DNA of 64,000 nt from Alphaproteobacteria bacterium (GTDB lineage: Bacteria; Pseudomonadota; Alphaproteobacteria; UBA9655), in contig JAIEPE010000002.1 in the NCBI GenBank assembly GCA_019749915.1, forward strand, positions 62,001-126,000, written 5' to 3'. Both the position numbers and the translations under genes were made by a program. Position 1 is the stretch's first letter; the number at the start of each line of letters is the position of its first letter. Positions 45,053 to 53,482 of this stretch are shown here, one piece after another. Below the pieces are notes generated by a model that searched no databases, was not told the DNA's origin, and was given only the letters and a program-made list of their open reading frames with translations.

Positions 45053-45238
45053 ATGAGAAAACAGAGGAAGATAATAACCCTAATTTTCTCAGGTAAGCGT
45101 TTCTATAAGAGCGGATTAAACCGTCGAAAAGGCATTATTAAAAAATATAGAGAACCTAAAAAGGCCTATTTAATACAGGGAGAAAGTATCAAATTTACAT
45201 TTCTGTCTTTCATAATAGGCCTTTTGCTGAGCTATTAA
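45053..45238 (+). CDS. doubtful 61-residue basic membrane peptide
   Basis: Codes for a very basic stretch (RFYKSGLNRRKGIIKKYREP) ending in one hydrophobic helix (FTFLSFIIGLLLSY). No clear ribosome site. The 3' part carries an inverted repeat (45159-45225) that suggests RNA structure instead. Kept as a low-confidence gene because it sits between XRE and the next gene. Confidence 0.3.
   Translation: MRKQRKIITLIFSGKRFYKSGLNRRKGIIKKYREPKKAYLIQGESIKFTFLSFIIGLLLSY
45159..45225 (+). repeat. 12-bp inverted repeat around a 43-nt loop
   Basis: AAAAGGCCTATT (45159-45170) and AATAGGCCTTTT (45214-45225) are exact inverse copies. They could form a stem just before the 45263 gene, as a leader structure or weak terminator. 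Confidence 0.5.
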
Positions 45239-45262
45239 AGTAAAATGTAGAAAGGAGAGTGT

Positions 45263-45817
45263 ATGCTCAAATTTGATATTATTGAACCAAAAGAAGGCAA
45301 TCACAAAAGCAAGTATATTAAGCAAATAGAACATCATATAAATCCTTCAAAGGTAGATCCTTCGGAATTGAAAAATTATATTTTTGTTGAATGGCTTCTA
45401 GAAGGAAGAGAGAGTGAATTTATTGGAGGAGCTCTACTTCTTAAAAAGGAGCTCTATAAAATTCAGGAAGATGTACGAGAACTTGTTGGGGCCCTTCCTC
45501 TTCAGGGATTTGTGTGGGAGTGTTCATTTTCTTGTTTTTTTAAAAACAAAGATCAAGAAGCGAAAGTCAGTATTATTTCACCTCAAGAATTCTACCGCGG
45601 CTTATATGATAAGCTGGTTGAATTTGGAAAGAAGAAAGAGGTTGGTTTTGTCATCATGAAGCTTCTGCCGGAAACTTATCTTTCGTCAAAGGAATGGGGA
45701 GAATGGCCTTATGTAGTTGAATTAAAACCAGAAAATTCACCCGATAAGCTTTTTCATGGGATTTTGCCATTAGCTGGAAGCCAGAGTGAAGCCTATAAGA
45801 AATCTTGGAAAATTTGA
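45263..45817 (+). CDS. hypothetical protein
   Basis: 184 residues with a strong ribosome site (AAAGGAGAGTGT) before ATG. No signal peptide or membrane helix. Visible features: FVEWLLEGRESEFIGGALLL near 46, ELVGALPLQGFVWECSFSCF near 80, VSIISPQEFYRGLYDKLVEF, then VGFVIMKLLPETYLSSKEWG. A mixed alpha/beta cytosolic protein; no family recognised. Transcribed away from the XRE regulator, so it may belong to a small regulated module. Confidence 0.7.
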   Translation: MLKFDIIEPKEGNHKSKYIKQIEHHINPSKVDPSELKNYIFVEWLLEGRESEFIGGALLLKKELYKIQEDVRELVGALPLQGFVWECSFSCFFKNKDQEAKVSIISPQEFYRGLYDKLVEFGKKKEVGFVIMKLLPETYLSSKEWGEWPYVVELKPENSPDKLFHGILPLAGSQSEAYKKSWKI

Positions 45818-46053
45818 ATCTTGCCATATTGCAAAAGCCCCCCTCTGTATCCTCCTGAAAGCGGGGATGGGAGGGGAGAGTTTTACAATTCTCTCATAGG
45901 AATTTTTCTCTCGAAAAAGGTTGAGTTTTTAAGTTAATCTCTATAAACATGAATCTCAGCACATTGCTTGATGATAGGAAATACTTGCTGTTATCTTTTT
46001 TTTAAGCTAAACAAGCAATCTAAACAAATTTATGAGAACGATAGGTAGTAACA

Positions 46054-46254
46054 ATGGCAGTTCCTAAGAAGAAAACATCTCCTTCACGCCAACGCATGCG
46101 TCGGGCACATCATGCTCTTACGCCAGTTGCGAGTATTGAATGTATTAATTGTGGGGCACGTAAGCTTCCTCATCACCTTTGCCCTTCTTGTGGTCATTAC
46201 AAAGGACGTCAAGTTTTAGGGCGGGCGGTTGAAGAATCCTCACCTACAGCTTAA
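46054..46254 (+). CDS. rpmF: 50S ribosomal protein L32
   Basis: 66 residues. Starts [20 protein letters not shown] and has the zinc ribbon [20 protein letters not shown] (Cys pairs). Classical first gene before plsX-fabH. Confidence 0.97.
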   Translation: MAVPKKKTSPSRQRMRRAHHALTPVASIECINCGARKLPHHLCPSCGHYKGRQVLGRAVEESSPTA

Positions 46255-46266
46255 TAATCTTCCATT

Positions 46267-47313
46267 ATGGGGGATTCTCGAGTGAACTTTACAATAGCAA
46301 TTGATGCAATGGGTGGCGACAAGGCCCCTGAAATTATTATTCAGGGTCTTAAAATAGTCGCCCAGCGTTATCCTTTTGTAAATTTCCTCCTTTATGGAGA
46401 GGAAAAAAAGGTAAAATCTCTTCTTTCTCTTCCAAAGCCCCTTGAAGAAAGAGTTACTTTTATTCCTTGTCAGGACATTATCACAGCAGAAACGAAACCC
46501 AGCGCCGCTATAAGAGGGTTGCCAAATTCAAGCATGCGTCAGGCTATTTTAGCGGTCGTAGAAGGGCGCGCCCAAGGAGTCGTTTCAGCAGGCAATACGG
46601 GAGCTTACATGGCTCTTGCTAAGATTCTTTTAAAAACAATGCCCGGAATTGATCGTCCTGCCCTTGCAAGCCTTGCGCCCAGCTTAAATGGAGAAGTTGT
46701 TTTGTTAGACTTAGGGGCTAACGTGGAGTGCTCTTCTGAAAACCTCAAGCAATTCGCCATTATGGGAGAAATGTTTGCTCGTTATGTTCTTCATTTGCCT
46801 AAACCTAAGATAGGCCTTATGAATGTAGGGACAGAAGATATAAAGGGAAACGCTGTAGTTAAGGAAGCAGCAGAACTCATTCGAAACTCTTCAATTAAAG
46901 ATGAGTTTTATGGTTTTGTAGAAGGTGATGATATTATGCGCGGAACGGTGGATGTTATCATCATGGACGGTTTTACGGGAAATGTTGTTCTTAAAGCTGG
47001 CGAAGGTGTCATGCAACTTGCTCTTCAATCAATGAAAGAAGCTTTTCGCAGTTCTTTCATAGCCAGTCTCGGTTATTTGCTTGCAAAGCCCATGTTGAAA
47101 AAGCTTTCCTTACGCCTTGATTATAGACGTTATAATGGGGGAATTTGGCTAGGTTTGAATGGAATTGCTATTAAAAGTCATGGCGGCACCGATGCCTATG
47201 GTTTTGCGCACGCTTTAGAACTTGCAATTGATATGGTGAACTCTAAAATGACAGAGCATCTTCGTAAAGAGTTTTCGAGTCAGGAGTCCTCTGAAAAGGT
47301 CGTACAGTTATGA
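46267..47313 (+). CDS. plsX: phosphate acyltransferase PlsX
   Basis: 348 residues. IAIDAMGGDKAPEIIIQGL opens the protein; GVVSAGNTGAYMALAKILL, DLGANVECSSENLKQFAIMG, and GFTGNVVLKAGEGV then follow. Converts acyl-ACP to acyl-phosphate for phospholipid synthesis in the cytoplasm. It overlaps fabH by 4 nt (ATGA). Confidence 0.96.
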   Translation: MGDSRVNFTIAIDAMGGDKAPEIIIQGLKIVAQRYPFVNFLLYGEEKKVKSLLSLPKPLEERVTFIPCQDIITAETKPSAAIRGLPNSSMRQAILAVVEGRAQGVVSAGNTGAYMALAKILLKTMPGIDRPALASLAPSLNGEVVLLDLGANVECSSENLKQFAIMGEMFARYVLHLPKPKIGLMNVGTEDIKGNAVVKEAAELIRNSSIKDEFYGFVEGDDIMRGTVDVIIMDGFTGNVVLKAGEGVMQLALQSMKEAFRSSFIASLGYLLAKPMLKKLSLRLDYRRYNGGIWLGLNGIAIKSHGGTDAYGFAHALELAIDMVNSKMTEHLRKEFSSQESSEKVVQL

Positions 47314-48272
47314 CACGACGTTCAGTTATTATAGGAACAGGAAGTTATCTTCCCAAAAAGAGAGTTATCAACTCTGATCTTCCTAAACATCTTGAAACTT
47401 CCCATGAGTGGATTGTTGAAAGAACGGGAATTTGTGCGCGCTATATTGCAGCTCCCAATGAATATACATCTGATATGGCGATTGAGGCCTCTAAAAGGGC
47501 TTTAGAAAGCGCAGAGCTAGATCCAAAAGATTTAGACATGATCATTTTGGCAACCTCAACGCCTGACCATATCTTTCCAGCGACAGCGACACGCATTCAA
47601 GCAAAACTAGGAAATACAAAGGCTTTTGCTTTTGATCAGGCTGCGGTTTGTAGTGGATTTGTTTTCGCACTTGCAACAGCTGATGCTTACATTAAACAAG
47701 GTATGGCGGAAACGGCTCTTGTTATCGGTTCAGAGACCATGAGTCGCCTTTTAGATTGGAATGATCGCCGGACGGCAGTTTTGTTTGGAGATGGTGCTGG
47801 TGCCATTATATTGAAAGCGGAATCTGATACAGATAGAGGCATCATTGGAAGTTTGCTACGTACGGATGGGCAAGGGTATGATGAATTGTATGTTTCAGGG
47901 GGCCCTAGCACAACTCAAACCGTAGGGACAATTCAGATGAATGGGCGCGAAGTGTTTCGAAATGCTGTTCATAGGTTAGAAGAAGCTGTTGAAGATATTT
48001 TAAAAAAATATAATGTTAAGCAAGAAGAACTTGATTGGCTTGTTCCACATCAGGCAAATAAACGCATCATAGATGCCACAGCAAAGAAACTAGGACTGCC
48101 CGATGAGAAAGTCATCCATACGGGCGCTGATCAAGCCAACACCTCGGCTGCATCCATCCCTTTAGCTCTTGATCAAGCCATAAGAGATGGGCGAATTCAA
48201 CAAGGAGATCTTATTCTTTGTGAGGCCTTTGCGGGGGGGTTTGCGTGGGGTTCAAACTTAATTCGTATGTAA
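47310..48272 (+). CDS. fabH: 3-oxoacyl-ACP synthase III FabH
   Basis: 320 residues. Thiolase fold with catalytic Cys in AFDQAAVCSGFVFALATA near 112, His in WLVPHQANKRIIDATAKKLG near 247, and Asn in GADQANTSAASIPLALD near 277. Starts fatty-acid synthesis by joining acetyl-CoA and malonyl-ACP. Confidence 0.97.
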   Translation: MTRRSVIIGTGSYLPKKRVINSDLPKHLETSHEWIVERTGICARYIAAPNEYTSDMAIEASKRALESAELDPKDLDMIILATSTPDHIFPATATRIQAKLGNTKAFAFDQAAVCSGFVFALATADAYIKQGMAETALVIGSETMSRLLDWNDRRTAVLFGDGAGAIILKAESDTDRGIIGSLLRTDGQGYDELYVSGGPSTTQTVGTIQMNGREVFRNAVHRLEEAVEDILKKYNVKQEELDWLVPHQANKRIIDATAKKLGLPDEKVIHTGADQANTSAASIPLALDQAIRDGRIQQGDLILCEAFAGGFAWGSNLIRM

Positions 48273-48284
48273 AGGGAGGTCTAA

Positions 48285-49343
48285 ATGGGATATCGTGTTG
48301 TTGTTGTTGGAGCCACTGGAAATGTGGGCCAAGAAATTCTAAATCTCCTTGCGGAAAGAAAATTCCCCATCGATGAAATTCAGGCGGTAGCCTCTTCTAC
48401 TTCTAGAGGACAACGTGTTTCTTTCGGGGAAGATAAAGTTTTAGACGTTATCCCCATCACAGAATTTGACTTTAAAGGGGTTGATTTTGCCTTTTTTGCA
48501 GCTGGCACCTTGGTGTCAACAGAATTTGCCCTTATAGCTGCAGAAGCTGGATGCATTGTGATTGATAATTCTTCTCAGTTTCGTCAAGAGGCAGAGGTCC
48601 CTTTAATTGTTCCCGAAGTAAATCCAGAAGCATTAGCAGGGTACAAGGGGTGTGATATCACGTTAGCGGGGTATAAGGGTTGCGGTATCATAGCCAATCC
48701 TAATTGCGTGGCCCTTCCTCTCGCAATGGCTTTAAAACCCTTAATGGATGAAGTCGGGCTTAAGCGCCTTGTGGTTTCAACCTATCAATCTGTCTCTGGC
48801 GCAGGACGTGCTGCTATGGATGAGCTTTTCAACCAAACACGAGCAATTTATATGAATCAATCCGTAGTTAAGGAAGAGTTGCCCAAGCAAATTGCTTTTA
48901 ATATTATTCCTCAAGTTGATATTTTTCTTCCCGACGGAACAACCGTTGAAGAAACAAAAGTAGCAAACGAAGTTCAAAAAATACTGGGAATTAAAATGGG
49001 AGTTGCTATTACCTGTGTGCGTGTCCCTGTCTTTATTGGTCATTCTATGGCTGTAGCCCTCGAATTAGATAGTCCTTTATCCGTGGGAGAAGCACGGACT
49101 CTTTGGAGAGAGTTCCCTGGGATTTCTATTGTGGACTCTCGTCAAGAAGACGGTTATGTAACCCCTGCTGAAGTTGTAGGAGAAGACAATGTCTTTATTA
49201 GTCGGATACGCAAAGATAAATCCGTCGAAAATGGTCTTCTTTTCTGGCTGGTTAGCGATAATTTACGAAAAGGTGCAGCTCTTAACGCTGTTCAAATTGC
49301 AGAAGTTCTTATCAAAGACTATCTGAATTCTAATGTAAATTAA
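48285..49343 (+). CDS. asd: aspartate-semialdehyde dehydrogenase with a duplicated segment
   Basis: 352 residues. NADP site VVGATGNVGQEILNLLAERK at the start; catalytic Cys in IIANPNCVALPLAMALKPLM; CVRVPVFIGHSMAVALELDS near 250. Makes aspartate semialdehyde for lysine, diaminopimelate and threonine. Just before the catalytic loop a 10-residue piece is repeated, LAGYKGCDIT then LAGYKGCGII (30-bp DNA duplication, 23 of 30 identical), which lengthens the family's usual loop. The ribosome site AGGGAGG precedes ATG, 12 nt after fabH. Confidence 0.94.
   Translation: MGYRVVVVGATGNVGQEILNLLAERKFPIDEIQAVASSTSRGQRVSFGEDKVLDVIPITEFDFKGVDFAFFAAGTLVSTEFALIAAEAGCIVIDNSSQFRQEAEVPLIVPEVNPEALAGYKGCDITLAGYKGCGIIANPNCVALPLAMALKPLMDEVGLKRLVVSTYQSVSGAGRAAMDELFNQTRAIYMNQSVVKEELPKQIAFNIIPQVDIFLPDGTTVEETKVANEVQKILGIKMGVAITCVRVPVFIGHSMAVALELDSPLSVGEARTLWREFPGISIVDSRQEDGYVTPAEVVGEDNVFISRIRKDKSVENGLLFWLVSDNLRKGAALNAVQIAEVLIKDYLNSNVN
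48633..48692 (+). repeat. 30-bp imperfect tandem duplication inside asd
   Basis: Two adjacent 30-base units beginning TTAGC.GGGTA.AAGGG. They differ at seven positions, so the duplication is old and tolerated. Confidence 0.85.
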
Positions 49344-49345
49344 GA

Positions 49346-49831
49346 CTATTTTAAAGTTTCGGTGGGATACACACCCCAAAGAGCTTTCTGTTCAACCCAA
49401 CCTTTAAAATCATGTATGCGGACTTGGCACCAGTTGTCTTGGCATTTAAGTAAATCAAGAACAACTCCTTTTTGAAGGCGAACCAAAGAAGGGCTCATTT
49501 TGCTTTTTTCAGTATGTAATAAAATTTCTGGCTCCCTTACAATGCCGCGTCTTTTAGAACAAAGCATGTTTTGATGAACCCAACCCTCAGCCTGATCGAT
49601 ATCACGAATTTTGCGCCATGTATCAAACTCAACAATAACTTCAACAGGAAGACCTGCCTTTATATAAACCCACTCAATAGGGTAATTCGGTCCGGGCCCT
49701 ACTCTAGCGTTAACTTCATTTGGCTTTAAGGAAACAAAGCGAGGAACAAGAGTTTTCTCAGCTCCATTGGCTAAGGACGTAAAAAGTGAGAAAAAAACAA
49801 GGGAAAAAATAAATTTCATAGGTTGTATCAT
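49346..49831 (-). CDS. secreted SH3-domain protein
   Basis: 161 residues. A signal peptide follows MIQP ([20 protein letters not shown]). Two bacterial SH3 units follow: [20 protein letters not shown] near 34 and [19 protein letters not shown] near 118. Found near dut in some alphaproteobacteria; likely binds peptidoglycan in the periplasm (inference). Its ATG overlaps the dut stop (ATGA). Confidence 0.85.
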   Translation of the reverse strand: MIQPMKFIFSLVFFSLFTSLANGAEKTLVPRFVSLKPNEVNARVGPGPNYPIEWVYIKAGLPVEVIVEFDTWRKIRDIDQAEGWVHQNMLCSKRRGIVREPEILLHTEKSKMSPSLVRLQKGVVLDLLKCQDNWCQVRIHDFKGWVEQKALWGVYPTETLK

Positions 49832-50274
49832 CCTGTTGAACCAAACCCCCCATAGCGATCATTTTGCTCTATATCGTCATGGTGATCAATCTCTTTCCAA
49901 TACAATCTTGCAACAGGCATTAAAATAAGTTGGGCGATTCGAAGACCTCTTTCAATAATAAAAGTGTCTTTGCCAAAATTAATCAAGATAACTTGAATTT
50001 CTCCTCGATAATCAGCGTCAATTGTTCCAGGCGAATTTAAAACCGTAAGCCCATGCTTTAAGGCAAGGCCAGAGCGAGGTCTAATTTGAGCTTCATATCC
50101 ATTAGGAAGCGCTATAGAAAGCCCTGTGGGGAGAAGTTTTCTCTCAAAGGGATTTAAATGGATGGGTTCTTCTATAGCTGCCATTAAATCAACACCTGCG
50201 CTCTGGGAGGTAGCATAGGCAGGAAGAGGTAATCCTTCACCGTGAGGGAACTGTATAAGAGAAATAGGAACCAT
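49828..50274 (-). CDS. dut: dUTP diphosphatase
   Basis: 148 residues. The five dUTPase motifs are present: [54 protein letters not shown] and the C-terminal P-loop-like RYGGFGSTG. Keeps uracil out of DNA. Starts the dut-SH3 operon. Confidence 0.97.
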   Translation of the reverse strand: MVPISLIQFPHGEGLPLPAYATSQSAGVDLMAAIEEPIHLNPFERKLLPTGLSIALPNGYEAQIRPRSGLALKHGLTVLNSPGTIDADYRGEIQVILINFGKDTFIIERGLRIAQLILMPVARLYWKEIDHHDDIEQNDRYGGFGSTG

Positions 50275-50438
50275 TTTAAAGGGTCTCCGTTCTATAAAAA
50301 GATTTTAAAAAAGTTTAATTATGAATCCAATACATAGATTAACATTAAGGGAGGATTACACGTATGAAAAGAGTTTTTCTTGTTAAGAATCACTGAAAGA
50401 GATATAACTTAAGGTACAAGATAAATAATGAGGAAAAT

Positions 50439-50729
50439 ATGACTAAATCAGAGTTAGTTTATCAGCTCAATCAAACCTTTCCAGACATGTCTTTAAGGCA
50501 AGTTGAAAAAGCCATTGATGGCATTTTTGGAGAAATTGTCACAGCCTTAGGTAAAGGATATCGCGTTGAATTAAGAGGATTTGGAGCTTTTTCTGTACGT
50601 TATCGTGATAGGCGTATGGGAAGAAACCCAAGAACAGGAGAAAAAGTTAAAGTCGAAGGAAAATTTGTTCCCTTTTTTAAAGCTGGAAAAGATTTACGCG
50701 ATCGTATGAATACTCTTCGTGGAAAATAA
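50439..50729 (+). CDS. ihfB: integration host factor beta subunit
   Basis: 96 residues. DNA-bending HU/IHF fold: MTKSELVYQLNQTFPDM, then VELRGFGAFSVRYRDRRMGR and NPRTGEKVKV with the minor-groove Pro. The GRNPRTGEKV arm and the C-terminal basic helix fit IhfB better than HU. Confidence 0.9.
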   Translation: MTKSELVYQLNQTFPDMSLRQVEKAIDGIFGEIVTALGKGYRVELRGFGAFSVRYRDRRMGRNPRTGEKVKVEGKFVPFFKAGKDLRDRMNTLRGK

Positions 50730-50767
50730 GAGTCATCCTTATTCTTTTTTATAAAGGTTTTTAATCC

Positions 50768-53467
50768 ATGTCAAAAAAGGCCCCTCAGATCTATCTCATC
50801 GATGGGTCAGGGTATATATTTAGAGCCTTTCATGCCCTCCCCCCTCTCACCCGACCAGATGGAACTCCTATTGGAGCCGTCCTCGGGTTTACCAATATGT
50901 TGATTAAACTCTTAAAGGAACAGAGTCCTGATTATTTAGTTGTGGTTTTTGACGCGGCGAGAGAAAATTTCCGCAACCAAATTTACCCTGAATATAAGGC
51001 AAATCGTCAAGAAACGCCCCCGGAGCTCATCCCACAGTTTTCTTTGATTCGTCAAGCTTGCGAAGCCTTTGATGTACCTTATATCGAAAAAGAAGGCTAT
51101 GAAGCTGATGATTTAATTGCGACTTACGCTCATTCTCAACCGGGTGAAGTTACCATTGTTTCTTCTGACAAAGATTTGATGCAGCTTGTAGGTGATTCTG
51201 TACAAATGCTTGATCCCATAAAAAATAAACTTATTGGCGAGGAGGAAGTTAAAGAAAAATTTGGCGTTCCTCCCTCTCAAGTGATTGATGTTCAAGCTCT
51301 AGCAGGAGATTCAACGGATAATGTCCCTGGTGTTCCAGGGATTGGGATAAAAACAGCAGCGGAGTTAATTCAAACCTATGGCAGCTTAGAATCTCTTTTA
51401 GAGAGAGCCCATGAAATTAAGCAGCCCAAACGGCGTGAATCCCTTCTTCTTCATGCTGAGAATGCGCGACTTTCAAAAAAACTTGTTACCCTTAAAAATG
51501 ATGTACCTGGGGCAGAGCCCCTCGAGGTTTTCTCTGTAAAACCCTTCGCCCAAGAAAAAGCCTTTGCTTTCTTGCGAGAACAAAATTTTAACGCCCTTAT
51601 TAACCGCTTAGAGAAAGAGCAGGCTCCTCCCTCCTCCCAAAAAAAGCAGTATGAACTTATCCAGGACATTGAGCATCTTATGAGATGGATAAACTCAGCT
51701 CGTTCTTTGGGGTATATGGCCTTTGATACAGAAACAACATCTCTTGACGCGATGGAAGCAGAACTTGTTGGTTTTTCCCTTTCAACCTCTGCCTTTCACG
51801 CTTGCTATGTACCCTTAAGTCATAAAGGAGAAGAACGAGATCTTTTACATCAGGGAGAAGATCCAAAGCAAATTGATTTGAGAGACGCGTTGACTCTTTT
51901 GAAACCCGTCTTGGAAGATCCAGGAATTTTAAAAATTGGACAAAACATTAAGTATGATGCCCTTGTCCTTAAAAAATATGGATGTGACATTACCCCTTTT
52001 GACGACACCATGGTTATTTCCTATGTCCTTGAAGGAGCCCAACATGGTCATGGGATGGATGAGTTGGCAAAACTTTATCTTGATCACGACACTATTAAAT
52101 TTCAAGATGTGGTCGGTGCCGGACGGAGTCAAGTAACGTTTGATAAAGTTCCCTTAGAAAAAGCTCTTAATTATGCAGCAGAAGATGCGGATGTGACTTA
52201 CCAACTTCATTCTCTTTTAAAACCACGACTCTTTAAGGAGCATCAATCTACAGTTTATGAAACCTTAGAGCGTCCTCTTATTCCTGTTCTTATTGATATG
52301 GAGTACAGAGGTATCAGAGTGGATCCCCTCGTTTTAAAAAAGCTTAGCCAAGACTTTGAAAAACGCCTCGAAGAGATCGGCAAGAAAATACAAGAAGAAG
52401 TTGGCGAGTCCTTTAATGTTGCCTCTCCAAAACAACTGGGAGAAATGCTATTTGAAAAACTAAGGCTTCCGGGAGGGAAGAAAGGGAAAACGGGAGCCTA
52501 TGGAACAGCCGCTGACGTTTTAGAAAGTCTTTCTGAACAAGGATTTACTATTGCTGATGCTCTTTTAGAATGGCGACAGCTCTCAAAGCTAAAAAGCACC
52601 TACACAGACACTCTGGCGCGTCAAATTAATGGAAAAACGGGCCGTGTTCATACCTCTTATGCAATGACGTCAACTTCAACGGGGCGTTTAGCCTCTTCCG
52701 ATCCCAATCTTCAAAATATTCCAATTCGATCGGAGGATGGGAAAAAAATTCGCTCCGCTTTTCTAGCCGCACCGGAAAAGGTTCTTCTTTCAGTAGATTA
52801 CTCACAAATTGAACTTCGTCTTTTGGCCCATATGGCAAATTTGCCTGAATTGCGGCAGGCCTTTAAAGAGGGAAAAGACATTCACGCTGAAACAGCTTCC
52901 CAAGTTTTTGGCGTTCCTCTTCAAGAGATGACTTCAGAGTTAAGGCAGCGCGCCAAAGCCATTAATTTTGGAATTATTTATGGAATTAGTCCTTTTGGGC
53001 TTGCACGCCAACTGGGCATTAGTAGAGAAAATGCTTCTGAATATATTCAAACTTATTTTAAATGCTACCCTGGCATTCAAGCCTATATGGAGCATATGAA
53101 ACAAGAAGCACGAGAAAAGGGCTATGTAACTACCCTTTTAGGGCGGCGGTGTTTTATACCCGATATTCATTCAAGGGATCCTAATCGACGTTCTTTTGCA
53201 GAGCGCCAAGCGATCAACGCTCCTCTTCAAGGAGGCAATGTCGATATTATGAATAAAGCCATGATAAAACTTCATCGACTTTTAAAAGAGAAAGAGCTTG
53301 AAGCCCATATGCTTCTTCAAGTTCATGATGAGCTTGTTTTTGAAATTGCTGAAAAAGATTTAAGTCGTGCTGAACCTTTAATTATCAAGGTCATGGAGGC
53401 TATTGTCTCTCTTTCCGTTCCTCTTATTGTGGAGGCCAATGCAGGAAAAACGTGGGCAGAAGTTTAG
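50768..53467 (+). CDS. polA: DNA polymerase I
   Basis: 899 residues. The 5'-nuclease part is seen (YLIDGSGYIFRAFHALPP, DYLVVVFDAARENFRN, GIGIKTAAELIQTYGSLESL). The proofreading exonuclease retains its acidic residues (MAFDTETTSLDAMEAELVGF). Polymerase motifs follow: LSVDYSQIELRLLAHMANLP near 677, QRAKAINFGIIYGISPFGLA near 724 and LQVHDELVFEIAE near 853. Fills gaps in repair and replication. It follows ihfB by 38 nt. Confidence 0.97.
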   Translation: MSKKAPQIYLIDGSGYIFRAFHALPPLTRPDGTPIGAVLGFTNMLIKLLKEQSPDYLVVVFDAARENFRNQIYPEYKANRQETPPELIPQFSLIRQACEAFDVPYIEKEGYEADDLIATYAHSQPGEVTIVSSDKDLMQLVGDSVQMLDPIKNKLIGEEEVKEKFGVPPSQVIDVQALAGDSTDNVPGVPGIGIKTAAELIQTYGSLESLLERAHEIKQPKRRESLLLHAENARLSKKLVTLKNDVPGAEPLEVFSVKPFAQEKAFAFLREQNFNALINRLEKEQAPPSSQKKQYELIQDIEHLMRWINSARSLGYMAFDTETTSLDAMEAELVGFSLSTSAFHACYVPLSHKGEERDLLHQGEDPKQIDLRDALTLLKPVLEDPGILKIGQNIKYDALVLKKYGCDITPFDDTMVISYVLEGAQHGHGMDELAKLYLDHDTIKFQDVVGAGRSQVTFDKVPLEKALNYAAEDADVTYQLHSLLKPRLFKEHQSTVYETLERPLIPVLIDMEYRGIRVDPLVLKKLSQDFEKRLEEIGKKIQEEVGESFNVASPKQLGEMLFEKLRLPGGKKGKTGAYGTAADVLESLSEQGFTIADALLEWRQLSKLKSTYTDTLARQINGKTGRVHTSYAMTSTSTGRLASSDPNLQNIPIRSEDGKKIRSAFLAAPEKVLLSVDYSQIELRLLAHMANLPELRQAFKEGKDIHAETASQVFGVPLQEMTSELRQRAKAINFGIIYGISPFGLARQLGISRENASEYIQTYFKCYPGIQAYMEHMKQEAREKGYVTTLLGRRCFIPDIHSRDPNRRSFAERQAINAPLQGGNVDIMNKAMIKLHRLLKEKELEAHMLLQVHDELVFEIAEKDLSRAEPLIIKVMEAIVSLSVPLIVEANAGKTWAEV

Positions 53468-53482
53468 TCTTTGGGTTTGCAG

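Noticed and set aside
45840-45900. CCCCCCTCTG...GGGAGGGGAGAG as a terminator of the 45263 gene
   Set aside because: The two GC-rich arms pair only in short interrupted pieces; plausible but not convincing.
50364-50396. 10-codon frame MKRVFLVKNH with a GGGAGG ribosome site before ihfB
   Set aside because: Very short and not near the ihfB start in a way that suggests coupling; could be chance. No run of control codons for attenuation.
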